Shown: piece after piece, positions 1 to 7,481 of the stretch
How positions within the stretch are numbered: position 1 is the stretch's first letter
How the letters are laid out: every line of letters begins with the position of its first letter
NCBI GenBank assembly: GCA_018716485.1
Contig: DVJY01000051.1
Coordinates: 1-34,539, forward strand
Source: Candidatus Scybalocola faecipullorum
GTDB taxonomy: Bacteria; Bacillota; Clostridia; Lachnospirales; Lachnospiraceae
Direction: 5' to 3'
DNA: 34,539 bases
The notes under the pieces: generated by a model
What the model was told of the DNA's origin: nothing
The model's database searches: none
What the model saw: the letters and a program-made list of their open reading frames with translations, nothing else
Position numbers and translations under genes: made by a program

Positions 1-374
1 TACATTCTGATCACTTTTTTGTCATCGACTTTTGCCCGAGTCCGGCCACTTTTGCGAAGGGGAACTCCTTGTTGCTTGAGGAGTTTCACAATGGTCGTCT
101 TACTGCAGTTAAATTCGGCACCCAACTCATAGCTTGCCTTGCCAGACTGATAAGCTGTGACGATCTTTTGTATTTCCTCAGGAGTAAAAATCCTTTGGTA
201 TGGCTGCTGGAGATTTTCTACCTTCTTTTTATCACTATAATAGCCTGAATTTTCGCTCTTGTCATTTTTTAGGTTTTGTGAGATAATACCAGTATCGGAC
301 GCAGATAGACGTCCGGCATGATTGGATAATTTGAACTCGAGAATCCTTTGGTAATTCTTCGAGGTGATTTCCAT
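1..374 (-). CDS. Recombinase-type helix-turn-helix protein, partial (runs off left edge)
   Basis: On the minus strand an open frame runs from an ATG at 374 (or an in-frame ATG at 383) to the window edge without a stop, about 124 codons. Its second half reads as a resolvase-like HTH: FTPEEIQKIVTAYQSGKAS, then YELGAEFNCSKTTIVKLLK and QQGVPLRKSGRTRAK. This resembles the C-terminal DNA-binding domain of serine recombinases and similar small HTH proteins. The N-terminal half has no recognisable domain. I see no good ribosome binding site before either ATG, so the true start is uncertain, and the gene may be a remnant of a larger recombinase. It lies just left of a tRNA pair and is transcribed away from it. 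The function is inferred from the HTH alone. Confidence 0.5.
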   Translation of the reverse strand, partial: MEITSKNYQRILEFKLSNHAGRLSASDTGIISQNLKNDKSENSGYYSDKKKVENLQQPYQRIFTPEEIQKIVTAYQSGKASYELGAEFNCSKTTIVKLLKQQGVPLRKSGRTRAKVDDKKVIRM

Positions 375-412
375 GAGTGCCATCGGCGGTAACTCGGGCC
401 GCTGACATTGAT

Positions 413-485
413 GGAAACATAGCTCAGCTGGGAGAGCGCTCGCCCGACTAGCGGGAGGTCATGGGTTCGAGCCCCATTGTTTCCA
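413..485 (+). tRNA. tRNA-Val-like gene (best-fit anticodon GAC), aberrant anticodon loop
   Basis: A 73-nt cloverleaf: acceptor GGAAACA pairs with TGTTTCC plus discriminator A, D arm GCTC/GAGC, anticodon stem CTCGC/GCGGG (one T-G pair), variable AGGTC, T arm ATGGG/CCCAT with loop TTCGAGC. The seven-base anticodon loop reads CCGACTA, giving anticodon GAC (Val). Position 33 is C instead of the near-universal U, and position 37 is T instead of a purine. It is either a degenerate tRNA-Val or one with unusual decoding. The other arms are intact. The CCA is not encoded. Confidence 0.75.
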
Positions 486-498
486 TGATTTATTGTGT

Positions 499-571
499 GG
501 GGCATTAGCGCAGTTGGGAGCGCGCCACATTCGCATTGTGGAGGCCACGGGTTCAAGTCCCGTATGCTCCA
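499..571 (+). tRNA. tRNA-Ala (anticodon CGC)
   Basis: A 73-nt cloverleaf: acceptor GGGGCAT/ATGCTCC containing the G3-U70 pair that is the alanine identity element, D arm GCGC/GCGC, anticodon stem CCACA/TGTGG, loop TTCGCAT with U33 and anticodon CGC, T arm ACGGG/CCCGT. It follows the preceding tRNA-like gene by 13 bases and is closed by a strong hairpin, so the two are probably co-transcribed. Confidence 0.93.
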
Positions 572-572
572 T

Positions 573-616
573 AAAAATGAGCCGTATCGATCTGATGATT
601 GATACGGCTTATTTTT
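573..616. terminator. Bidirectional terminator after tRNA-Ala
   Basis: A 16-bp stem (573-588 with 601-616, one G-T pair) around a GTATC/GATAC core, with an A run on one side and a T run on the other. It can end both the rightward tRNA transcript and the leftward hydrolase transcript. Confidence 0.85.
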
Positions 617-690
617 GTATGATACACCCGGAGAGTGACCGCCGTGCCGGCACGAGAGGGCCTTCGACAATCCGACGGGCAGCGGACAGT

Positions 691-1596
691 TTACAGCAGC
701 GGACAGATATCGTCATAAATTGCGCGCAGCAGCGCCTCGCCCTGACGGCATTCTGCAGCAACGGAGATGACGGCCGACTGATCCGGCAGTATGATGGAAA
801 GCTGGGAATATTTGCCATCGGCCCGGAAAGAATTATATTCACCGCGCCAAAAAAGATAGCCATACGGATCAGGACCCTGCTGGCGTGTGCTTTCTTTAAT
901 CCATTCTTTGGAGAGCAGCTGCCGGCCGTTCCAGTATCCTTGATTTAAATAAAACAGGCCGAATGTGTGCAGTTCGGATAAAGTTAAAAACAGACCGCCG
1001 GCGCCAAAGGTATTGCCCAGCGGATCACTTTCCCATGTCGGCCGTTTAATGCCTAAATGGGAAAAAAGCCTCGGTGTCAGATAGGAAACAAGGTCACATC
1101 CGCAACGCCGCGAAACGAGAATACCTGCCAAATACGGGCCTACATTACTGTATACAAAATGCGCATCCGGCGCGTACTCAAACGGCATTGCAAGGGTCAT
1201 TTTCACCCAGTCGTCTTCCTTATACAAAGGTCTTTGAGCGCCCATAAGATGCGGGGAAGCCTGACCCAGCCGCATGGTCAGCAGATCCCGGACACATGCC
1301 GCTTCAAGATGATGATCAATGACCGGCGGCAGATCATCATGGAACGCTTCGGTTAATTTTTCATCAAGAGAGAGCAGCCCTTCCTGAATGGCAAAGCCGA
1401 CAGCGCAGGAGGTGAAGCTTTTGGTCGCAGAATAAATATTTCTTCGGCATTCTTCATCACACTGCCAAGATGCAATAAGCTGATTATTTTGAGAAATTTT
1501 AATGCCGAGGACGCCGATGCTTTCGGCAAACTCAGTGAACTTGGAAATATCCAGCCGGGCAGCCGGCTTTTTTGAATCAATGGTTTGAGGATTCAT
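691..1596 (-). CDS. Serine hydrolase, class C beta-lactamase / DD-peptidase family
   Basis: A protein of 301 residues from the ATG at 1596, chosen because AGGTGG lies about 8 bases upstream; an in-frame GTG at 1608 is less likely. It carries the S-x-x-K motif SATK with nucleophile Ser56 and Lys59, and the YSN motif with Tyr149, the signature of the AmpC / penicillin-binding fold. Known members include beta-lactamases, D-alanyl-D-alanine peptidases and esterases, so the substrate cannot be told. No signal peptide or lipobox is visible, which points to a cytoplasmic esterase-like enzyme rather than a secreted resistance determinant. It is monocistronic, divergent from the fucosidase gene, with its own promoter. 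Confidence 0.85.
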   Translation of the reverse strand: MNPQTIDSKKPAARLDISKFTEFAESIGVLGIKISQNNQLIASWQCDEECRRNIYSATKSFTSCAVGFAIQEGLLSLDEKLTEAFHDDLPPVIDHHLEAACVRDLLTMRLGQASPHLMGAQRPLYKEDDWVKMTLAMPFEYAPDAHFVYSNVGPYLAGILVSRRCGCDLVSYLTPRLFSHLGIKRPTWESDPLGNTFGAGGLFLTLSELHTFGLFYLNQGYWNGRQLLSKEWIKESTRQQGPDPYGYLFWRGEYNSFRADGKYSQLSIILPDQSAVISVAAECRQGEALLRAIYDDICPLL

Positions 1597-1628
1597 GAAA
1601 ACTACCACCTTTTTATAGCATTGGCTTT

Positions 1629-1657
1629 ATTATAGCACCCAAAGGTATTGCAGACAA
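1629..1657 (-). promoter_or_regulatory. Sigma-A promoter for the serine hydrolase
   Basis: On the minus strand, TTGTCT (1652-1657), a 17-base spacer and a perfect TATAAT (1629-1634), 33 bases before the ATG at 1596. Confidence 0.75.
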
Positions 1658-1690
1658 TAGGTCAGGCAGACTCAGGTGATAATGAATTGC

Positions 1691-1720
1691 TGGACTTTAC
1701 TGAGATGAAAATGGTATACT
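1691..1720 (+). promoter_or_regulatory. Candidate promoter for the fucosidase gene
   Basis: TGGACT (1691-1696), an 18-base spacer and TATACT (1715-1720), 49 bases upstream of the start codon. The -35 box is weak (4 of 6). Confidence 0.5.
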
Positions 1721-1769
1721 AAAAGCACATGGATATTTACTGCCAAAGATTGTTGGAGGAGGAAAGACA

Positions 1770-3089
1770 ATGCAGCAAAGATATATCGCTTCATGGGATT
1801 CTATCCGGACACACCAAGTGCCGGCATGGTATCATGACTGCAAACTGGGTATTTTTATTCATTGGGGACTTTATTCTGTGCCGGCATTTGCGCCGATGAC
1901 CGGCGAACTGGGTACGGTTGAGATGGATGAGCGTTGGTTTTGCAATAACCCTTATGCGGAATGGTATTTCAACTCGATTAATGTCAAAAAGGGTCCTTCT
2001 TATGAGTATCATTTAAAAAAGTACGGCGCTGATTTTAAATACGAGGATTTTACGTCGCTGTGGAAAGCACAGCAGTGGGATCCGAAAGCTTGGGCAAAGC
2101 TGTTTAAAGAAGCCGGCGCAGGCTATGTGGTGCTGACATCAAAGCACCATGACGGGTATTGTCTGTTTGACAGTCAGTATACAGATTACAGCGCGGCTGT
2201 ATCCGGACCGAAGCGGGATATTGTCGGGGAACTGTCAGATGCGGTGAGAAACGAAGGCATGAAGATGGGACTGTATTATTCCGGGATGATTGACTGGCAT
2301 TTTTATCCTGTGCCTCAATATATTCAGAGTGAACTGATTGGCTGCCCGACCTTTGAGTATGCAGATTATGCATTTAAACAGTCAAAGGAACTGATTGACA
2401 AATACCATCCGTCAGTTTTTTGGAACGACATCGGCTGGCCATATGTGGGAGAGCCGCAGCTGCCGTATCTTTTGGCTTATTACTATAATGTCTGCCAAGA
2501 CGGTGTGGTAGATGACCGGTTCAACGGACTGCACTGTGATTTTACGACGAAAGAATATCAGACCGGAACAATGGACAGAGAGAAAAAATGGGAAATGTGC
2601 CGGGGACTGGGTTTATCGTTTGGATATAATGGGGCGGAGGATGAAAGTTATGTACTCAGCGCCGGACGGCTGATCGGACTTTTGGCAGAAACCGTGGCCA
2701 ATAACGGCAATCTGCTCATTAATATCGGGCCGAAAGCCGACGGAACAATCCCGGAGATTCAAGTACAGAGGTTAAAGGATTTAGGCGCATGGCTGAAAAT
2801 CAACGGAGAAGCTATTTACGGGACAAGGTGCAGCGAGCGGACATCCATTGTCAGTGACAGCCTTGCCGTTCATTTCACATCAAAGGACGGCAGTCTTTAT
2901 GCAATTGCGGACGGTAAGCAAGACGGCGGATTTTCATTTGCTGTGGATAATGTCAGTGCGGCGCCGGTGCCGCTGGATGCACGGACAGATTATGAATGGC
3001 AAAGAAGCGGTGACCGTGTGGTGATTAATATACGAAACTATACAGAAAATGACGGGGCAGTTGTATTTAAGTTTGAAAATCAAAAGTAA
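1770..3089 (+). CDS. Alpha-L-fucosidase, glycoside hydrolase family 29
   Basis: A 439-residue protein with a strong GGAGGAGG ribosome binding site. The N-terminal barrel holds the GH29 hallmarks: FIHWGLYSVPAF (HWG at 31-33), TSKHHDGY (KHHDG at 125-129), and WNDIGWP with the probable nucleophile Asp220. NLLINIGPKADG follows around residues 315-326, then a short beta-rich C-terminal domain. GH29 enzymes release fucose from mucin, milk or plant glycans by a retaining mechanism. There is no signal peptide, so it should act on imported fuco-oligosaccharides in the cytoplasm. No fucose catabolic or glycan transport genes are adjacent; it stands alone between a divergent hydrolase and a convergent nuclease. 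Confidence 0.93.
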   Translation: MQQRYIASWDSIRTHQVPAWYHDCKLGIFIHWGLYSVPAFAPMTGELGTVEMDERWFCNNPYAEWYFNSINVKKGPSYEYHLKKYGADFKYEDFTSLWKAQQWDPKAWAKLFKEAGAGYVVLTSKHHDGYCLFDSQYTDYSAAVSGPKRDIVGELSDAVRNEGMKMGLYYSGMIDWHFYPVPQYIQSELIGCPTFEYADYAFKQSKELIDKYHPSVFWNDIGWPYVGEPQLPYLLAYYYNVCQDGVVDDRFNGLHCDFTTKEYQTGTMDREKKWEMCRGLGLSFGYNGAEDESYVLSAGRLIGLLAETVANNGNLLINIGPKADGTIPEIQVQRLKDLGAWLKINGEAIYGTRCSERTSIVSDSLAVHFTSKDGSLYAIADGKQDGGFSFAVDNVSAAPVPLDARTDYEWQRSGDRVVINIRNYTENDGAVVFKFENQK

Positions 3090-3094
3090 AAAAC

Positions 3095-3134
3095 AGCAGA
3101 CGGCATGATGATTTGACTCAACATGCCGTCTGCT
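3095..3134. terminator. Convergent terminator between fucosidase and nuclease
   Basis: A perfect 13-bp stem (3095-3107 with 3122-3134) around AGCAGACGGCATG, 6 bases after the fucosidase stop. It lies between convergent genes, so it probably serves both, although the T run is short. Confidence 0.8.
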
Positions 3135-3166
3135 TTCTTATACGGTAAGCTTTTTGGGTAAGTATT

Positions 3167-4132
3167 TTAAGGATTGCACTGTCCGCAGGGACTGTAGCCC
3201 TGACTGATCAGCGTATCGCGGCTGCCGTAATAGTTTTCTTTATTTTCTTCTTTGATCTGAGTCACGCTGGCACAATCCGGCAAATGAAATTTTTTGGAAT
3301 TTGTATTTAAAATGTAATCCGGTTCAAGCGCACTGTCATCAGAGGTTTGGGAATTGCTGTCTATATGGCTGTCCCCGGTTTTATAATCAATCTCAATGCC
3401 GGGCTGGGTATTGTATACATACACATTAAAGCTGACGCCTTCGCCCTGATCTTCCACAGATTCGGCCATCATATGGACGCCGGAGGCCACCAGATTATCA
3501 CCCTCAAATACCGGAGTGACCCGGTACATGACATGATTGTCCGTATCTTTGACATAGTCGGCCACTTCATTTTCAAAGGGCAGCATGCCTTCCGTATTCA
3601 TGTAGCGGGTGCCGGTGATGAGATTGCGCTCGTTATCATTTTCAGCGGTGAGCTGATATCCGATCAGATGGCAGCGGTTGTAAAGATATTTGCCGTCAAC
3701 ATTGCTGTACTGTTTATTGATCCATCCGGTAGGCTTAACATCAGAAATATCACCGCGGGCTTCATCAGGCATAATGTCTGTACCGACGCAGGCTTCTGTT
3801 GTGCCGCAGCGGTCCAGATCGTCCAAAGGACTGTAATATTCAAAAGATGTTGTTGTCAGTTCATCTTCGGAAAATGTAGGTTCATTATGATTGACAGCCA
3901 CATAAGGTTCACCGCTGTAATCAGGAATGTCCTCTATCTGAATATCGTCCTGAATAGAATCTGATTCTGATGCGGCCGGCGTGCTTTCGGTTTCATCGGA
4001 AGCAGCATCTGTTTCACTGACTGCAGTTTCCGGCTTAACGGCCTGAAGGTCGGAAATATCTGAACATGCGGCCAATGATAAGGTGAGCACAGCAATACAA
4101 TATAAAAGAAATATTTTTTTCAGTTTTTTCAT
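3167..4132 (-). CDS. Secreted lipoprotein DNA/RNA non-specific endonuclease (EndA/NucA-like)
   Basis: 321 residues from the ATG at 4132, preferred over the ATG at 4150 because AAAGGA lies upstream and the protein then begins with a normal Lys-rich signal. Lipobox LAAC places the modified Cys at residue 23, followed by a Ser/Glu/Asp-rich linker to about residue 75. The middle domain (about 85-245) has the nuclease motif YNRCHLIGYQL with catalytic His155, then NERNLITGTRYMN, as in streptococcal DNA-entry nucleases. The tail adds a compact HLPDC...SPCGQC module (His283, Cys287, Cys316, Cys319), probably zinc-binding. Expected role: membrane-anchored degradation of extracellular nucleic acid for uptake or nutrition. 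It lies just downstream of a MATE gene in the same orientation. Confidence 0.88.
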   Translation of the reverse strand: MKKLKKIFLLYCIAVLTLSLAACSDISDLQAVKPETAVSETDAASDETESTPAASESDSIQDDIQIEDIPDYSGEPYVAVNHNEPTFSEDELTTTSFEYYSPLDDLDRCGTTEACVGTDIMPDEARGDISDVKPTGWINKQYSNVDGKYLYNRCHLIGYQLTAENDNERNLITGTRYMNTEGMLPFENEVADYVKDTDNHVMYRVTPVFEGDNLVASGVHMMAESVEDQGEGVSFNVYVYNTQPGIEIDYKTGDSHIDSNSQTSDDSALEPDYILNTNSKKFHLPDCASVTQIKEENKENYYGSRDTLISQGYSPCGQCNP

Positions 4133-4157
4133 CAATGTCAGTCCTTTCATTAATCAT

Positions 4158-5513
4158 TTACAGCTTTTTTTCAAAGCCGTGCAGCCAGTCGGATTTCAAA
4201 AAATAAATTAAAAATGTGACGGAACTGAGCGCCCATGTGATCGGGTAAGCCCAGAAAACAATATGGATATCGTGAACGATATGTATAGCGATTGTAATGT
4301 ATGTAACTCTGATAATACACCAGCAGGCCAACATGACGAACATCGGTACAAGCGACTTGCCGGCGCCTCTTAAAATTCCGGCCATACAGTGGGAAAATGC
4401 AAGCAGGAAATAAAAAAGTGTAACGGTATGTGCCTGAGCAGTACCGAAAGCAACAACTTCTTCCGTACCGTTAAATGCCGCGATTAAATACGGCGCCAGA
4501 ACGTAGATGCACAGACCGATCAGTTCTGCCAGAGATACAGAACAGACAACGCCAAACAAAGCGCCCCTTTTGGCACGGTCATAGGCTTTGGCTCCCAGAT
4601 TCTGGCTGATAAAAGTTGTCAGCGCCAGTGCAAAACAAGTGATCGGCAAAAATCCGAAGCCTTCGACTTTCGTGTATGAGCCGCAGCCGGCCACAGCCAT
4701 TTCACCGAAAGTATTAATATTGGACTGAACAACCACATTGGCGAAGGCAATAATTGAATTTTGAAGGCCGGCGGGAAGCCCGTTGGTGATGACTTGTTTA
4801 AGCATCCCGGAATCAATAGATATTTCTTTTAAACTTACATGAAACGGTTCCGGAAGCTTTAAAAGCTGTCTCATACATAATATGGCGCTGATGAACTGGG
4901 AAATGATGGTCGCAAGCGCTGCGGAACCAACGCCCCAGTGAAATCCGGCAACAAAAACAAGGTCGAGCACCACATTGACGATGGATGAAATAATTAAAAA
5001 GATTAAAGGGTGTTTGCTGTCGCCCATGGACTGCAGGATGCCCACAAGGAAATTGTACATAACAAAAGCAATGGAACCGCAGAAATAGATTCTGAAATAA
5101 CTGATGGAATTGGGAAGTATATTTTCCGGGGTTCCCATAAGAAGGAGAATTCTCGGCGCGGCAATGAGGCCGATGGCTGTCAGGACAACACCGGAAATCA
5201 GACCGAGGGCGATAATCGTTCGGATGGTTTTTTTCATCATTTCATAATTTTTCGCGCCAAAATATTTAGCAACGACGACGCCGGCGCCTACGGCAAGGCC
5301 ATTAAAAAAGCCGACCATCAAAAAAATCAGATTACCTGATGAACTGACGGCGGCCAGCGCATTGCTGCCAAGGAAATTACCGACGATTAAAGAATCGGCT
5401 GTGTTGTAAAGCTGCTGAAACAAGTTTCCGAAAAACAACGGAATTGCAAAGGAAATGATGCGCTGCCAAATAGGGCCGCTGGTCATCAGTGATGTAGAAG
5501 TTTGTGTGTTCAT
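4158..5513 (-). CDS. MATE family multidrug/sodium antiporter
   Basis: 451 residues starting at the ATG at 5513, which has AGGAGG 8 bases upstream; the longer frame to 5573 has no start signal and would overlap the promoter. About 12 membrane segments in two homologous halves. It begins with IISFAIPLFFGNLFQQLYNTADSL in pieces typical of MATE helix 1, then GNFLGSNALAAVSSSGN, and the second half has AGCGSYTKVEGFGFLP. The family exports cationic drugs or metabolites in exchange for Na+ or H+. The nuclease start follows 26 bases after its stop, so the two may be co-transcribed, although no functional link is known. Confidence 0.9.
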   Translation of the reverse strand: MNTQTSTSLMTSGPIWQRIISFAIPLFFGNLFQQLYNTADSLIVGNFLGSNALAAVSSSGNLIFLMVGFFNGLAVGAGVVVAKYFGAKNYEMMKKTIRTIIALGLISGVVLTAIGLIAAPRILLLMGTPENILPNSISYFRIYFCGSIAFVMYNFLVGILQSMGDSKHPLIFLIISSIVNVVLDLVFVAGFHWGVGSAALATIISQFISAILCMRQLLKLPEPFHVSLKEISIDSGMLKQVITNGLPAGLQNSIIAFANVVVQSNINTFGEMAVAGCGSYTKVEGFGFLPITCFALALTTFISQNLGAKAYDRAKRGALFGVVCSVSLAELIGLCIYVLAPYLIAAFNGTEEVVAFGTAQAHTVTLFYFLLAFSHCMAGILRGAGKSLVPMFVMLACWCIIRVTYITIAIHIVHDIHIVFWAYPITWALSSVTFLIYFLKSDWLHGFEKKL

Positions 5514-5544
5514 GTTGATTGCCTCCTGATTTATCCTGTAGAAT

Positions 5545-5573
5545 AGTATAAGAAAAGATGCCGATAATTGCAA
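5545..5573 (-). promoter_or_regulatory. Promoter for the MATE / nuclease unit
   Basis: Minus strand TTGCAA (5568-5573), a 17-base spacer and TATACT (5545-5550), about 32 bases before the MATE ATG. Confidence 0.7.
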
Positions 5574-5671
5574 GTCATGTGAAAAAAATTTGCAATTTAT
5601 AAAAAAATGAGAAAAAACGGGAAATTTCTGCTATAGTAGTGTTATCATGAAAACATCGAGGAGGGAACATC

Positions 5672-7255
5672 ATGCGGAAATTATATTATGACGGAAAAAT
5701 TGTAACAATGGATGGCCAAAAAATATGCGATGCCCTTGGCGTTGAAGATGGAAAGATTGTTTTTGCAGGTACAGCCGCAGACGCCGGACTTCAGGCATGG
5801 GATGAAAAAGAATGCCTGAACGGGCGTCTTGTTCTGCCGGCTTTTACTGATACACATATGCATGTGCTGCATTATGCCATGCTTCAGGAAGAACTCAATC
5901 TGTACGGAGCAGATACCCTTGAAAAGATGATCGCAATGGGCAAAGAAAAAGTACAGTCGGGTGCTTCCTATGTATTTGGTATGGGCTGGAATCAGGAAGT
6001 GTTTGAAAATCCGGTATTCCCACAGAAAGAGGATATGGATAAAATTTCAGGAGACATTCCGGTCATTATGCTGCGCACGTGCGGGCATATTGCAGTCGTT
6101 AATTCCAAGGCCTTGGAAATGATCCGCAACATGGATATTGCCCCGGATGTGATGGCAAATGTCAACTTTGAAAAAGGCTGGCTTAAAGAAAGCGCTATGC
6201 GGCTGTATATGTCGCTGATTCCGAAAAGAGATGCGGCTTATATTCAAAAATTATTTTTATCTGCGCAGAAAAAGCTGAATCGATACGGCATTGCGGCGGT
6301 TCATTCGGATGATATGGCGTCAATTCCGGGAACAACATGGCGGGATGTGGTTGAGGCAATGACAAAGCTGGATCAGGAAAATCAAATGACCGTTCATCTG
6401 CGTGAACAGTGTCTTGTTTTTGATGCAAATGGTGAATTTGAAAATTTTGTGCGGGAAACAAAAGAACTGAGAGCACATCCGGGGAAATATTTTGAAATCG
6501 GCCCGCGAAAGCTTCTTCAGGACGGGTCTCTTGGTGCAAAATCAGCCTGCATGATCCATGGCTACGCGGATGACCCGGATAATCACGGCATACCGACCTA
6601 TACAGATGATGAATTGTACCAGCAGATTAAAGAAGCTGACCGGCAGCAGATGGATGTGGCCGTACACGCCATCGGCGATCTGGCGGTGCAGAAAGTGATC
6701 GATGCTTTAGAAAAGGTTATCGGTGAATCTGATCGGCCAAGCCACATGCATGGTATTGTGCATGCCCAGTTTGTGACAGAAGAAGACATGGCGCGTATGG
6801 CAGCTCTTGGCATACAGGCGTACATACAGCCGATATTTATTAACAGCGATCTGGCCATTCTTGATCAGCGGGTTCTGCCGGAGTATCAGTCTGAAGGATA
6901 TGCGTGGAAATCTCTTCAGGAGGCCGGCATTTTAACAAGCGGCGGTTCGGACTGCCCGGTAGAATTTTTTGATCCGCTTAAAAATATTTATACGGCTGTG
7001 GCAAGGAAAAGTCTTTCGGGCGGCGGCGCATTTGCACCGAATGAAGCATTGAGTGTATATGACGCTGTCCGGTTATTTACATCCTCCGCAGCAAAAGCCG
7101 GCGGACATGCACATGATCATGGTATGATCAAAGAAAATTACGCAGCAGATTTTGTTGTCATTGACAAAGATATTTTTGAGACAGATCCGGAGGAAATCAA
7201 AGAGGCGAACGTCATAAAGACGGTGGTTGGAGGACATACAGTTTACCAAGTATGA
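5672..7255 (+). CDS. Amidohydrolase, YtcJ-type (metal-dependent hydrolase)
   Basis: 527 residues, start supported by GAGGAGG. The layout is that of the YtcJ/amidohydrolase-3 group: a short N-terminal beta domain (FAGTAAD), the first metal motif DTHMH with His62 and His64, then CGHIAVVNSKAL, later AVHAIGD with His332, GIVHAQ with His364, and the metal Asp427 in GGSDCPVEF, closing with a C-terminal DFVVIDKDIF strand. Characterised relatives hydrolyse amides, N-formyl or N-acyl groups and cyclic amides, but most members have no known substrate. No signal peptide, so cytoplasmic. The gene is single: it ends at a strong terminator before the lactate operon. Confidence 0.87.
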   Translation: MRKLYYDGKIVTMDGQKICDALGVEDGKIVFAGTAADAGLQAWDEKECLNGRLVLPAFTDTHMHVLHYAMLQEELNLYGADTLEKMIAMGKEKVQSGASYVFGMGWNQEVFENPVFPQKEDMDKISGDIPVIMLRTCGHIAVVNSKALEMIRNMDIAPDVMANVNFEKGWLKESAMRLYMSLIPKRDAAYIQKLFLSAQKKLNRYGIAAVHSDDMASIPGTTWRDVVEAMTKLDQENQMTVHLREQCLVFDANGEFENFVRETKELRAHPGKYFEIGPRKLLQDGSLGAKSACMIHGYADDPDNHGIPTYTDDELYQQIKEADRQQMDVAVHAIGDLAVQKVIDALEKVIGESDRPSHMHGIVHAQFVTEEDMARMAALGIQAYIQPIFINSDLAILDQRVLPEYQSEGYAWKSLQEAGILTSGGSDCPVEFFDPLKNIYTAVARKSLSGGGAFAPNEALSVYDAVRLFTSSAAKAGGHAHDHGMIKENYAADFVVIDKDIFETDPEEIKEANVIKTVVGGHTVYQV

Positions 7256-7308
7256 CAATATGCCCTGAAATAATGGGATATTTAGAAAAAAAGATACATT
7301 TAATTTTA

Positions 7309-7346
7309 AAAAAGGACAACCTGAATTGGAGAGGATTGTCCTTTTT
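7309..7346 (+). terminator. Terminator after the amidohydrolase gene
   Basis: AAAAGGACAA pairs with TTGTCCTTTT around a 16-base loop, followed by a T run, 54 bases after the stop codon. Confidence 0.85.
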
Positions 7347-7374
7347 GTGCTATTTGCAGAAAAATATCAAATAA

Positions 7375-7411
7375 TTTTGTCGATTATGACGGCAGAAGAC
7401 ACTCGACAAAA
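7375..7411. promoter_or_regulatory. Inverted repeat overlapping the -35 box: candidate operator of the lactate operon
   Basis: TTTTGTCGA (7375-7383) is exactly inverted as TCGACAAAA (7403-7411) with a 19-base spacer. The right arm contains the -35 hexamer TCGACA, a position suited to repression. In Acetobacterium woodii the lct genes are controlled by the regulator LctA; no regulator gene is visible here. A contiguous palindrome with the same half site, TTTTGTCGAGACAAAA, lies at 13148. Confidence 0.5.
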
Positions 7412-7432
7412 ACCGTGAAATAATGTTATACT
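7403..7432 (+). promoter_or_regulatory. Promoter of the etfB-etfA-lactate dehydrogenase operon
   Basis: TCGACA (7403-7408, 5 of 6), an 18-base spacer and TATACT (7427-7432), 50 bases upstream of the first start codon. Confidence 0.65.
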
Positions 7433-7481
7433 GGATTGAGTTTAATAATTTAATGCGTAGAAGCAGTAAAGGAAGAAAGCT

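Noticed and set aside
269-670. 133-codon minus-strand open frame
   Set aside because: It is the antisense of both tRNA genes, a typical spurious translation.
493-948. 151-codon plus-strand open frame
   Set aside because: It begins in tRNA-Ala, crosses the terminator and runs antisense through the serine hydrolase gene.
3347-3964. 205-codon plus-strand frame inside the nuclease gene
   Set aside because: Antisense shadow; hydrophobic composition arises from the complementary codons, and no ribosome binding site is present.
4158-5573. Start of the first MATE gene at 5573
   Set aside because: The extra 20 codons cover the TTGCAA/TATACT promoter; the ATG at 5513 has AGGAGG.
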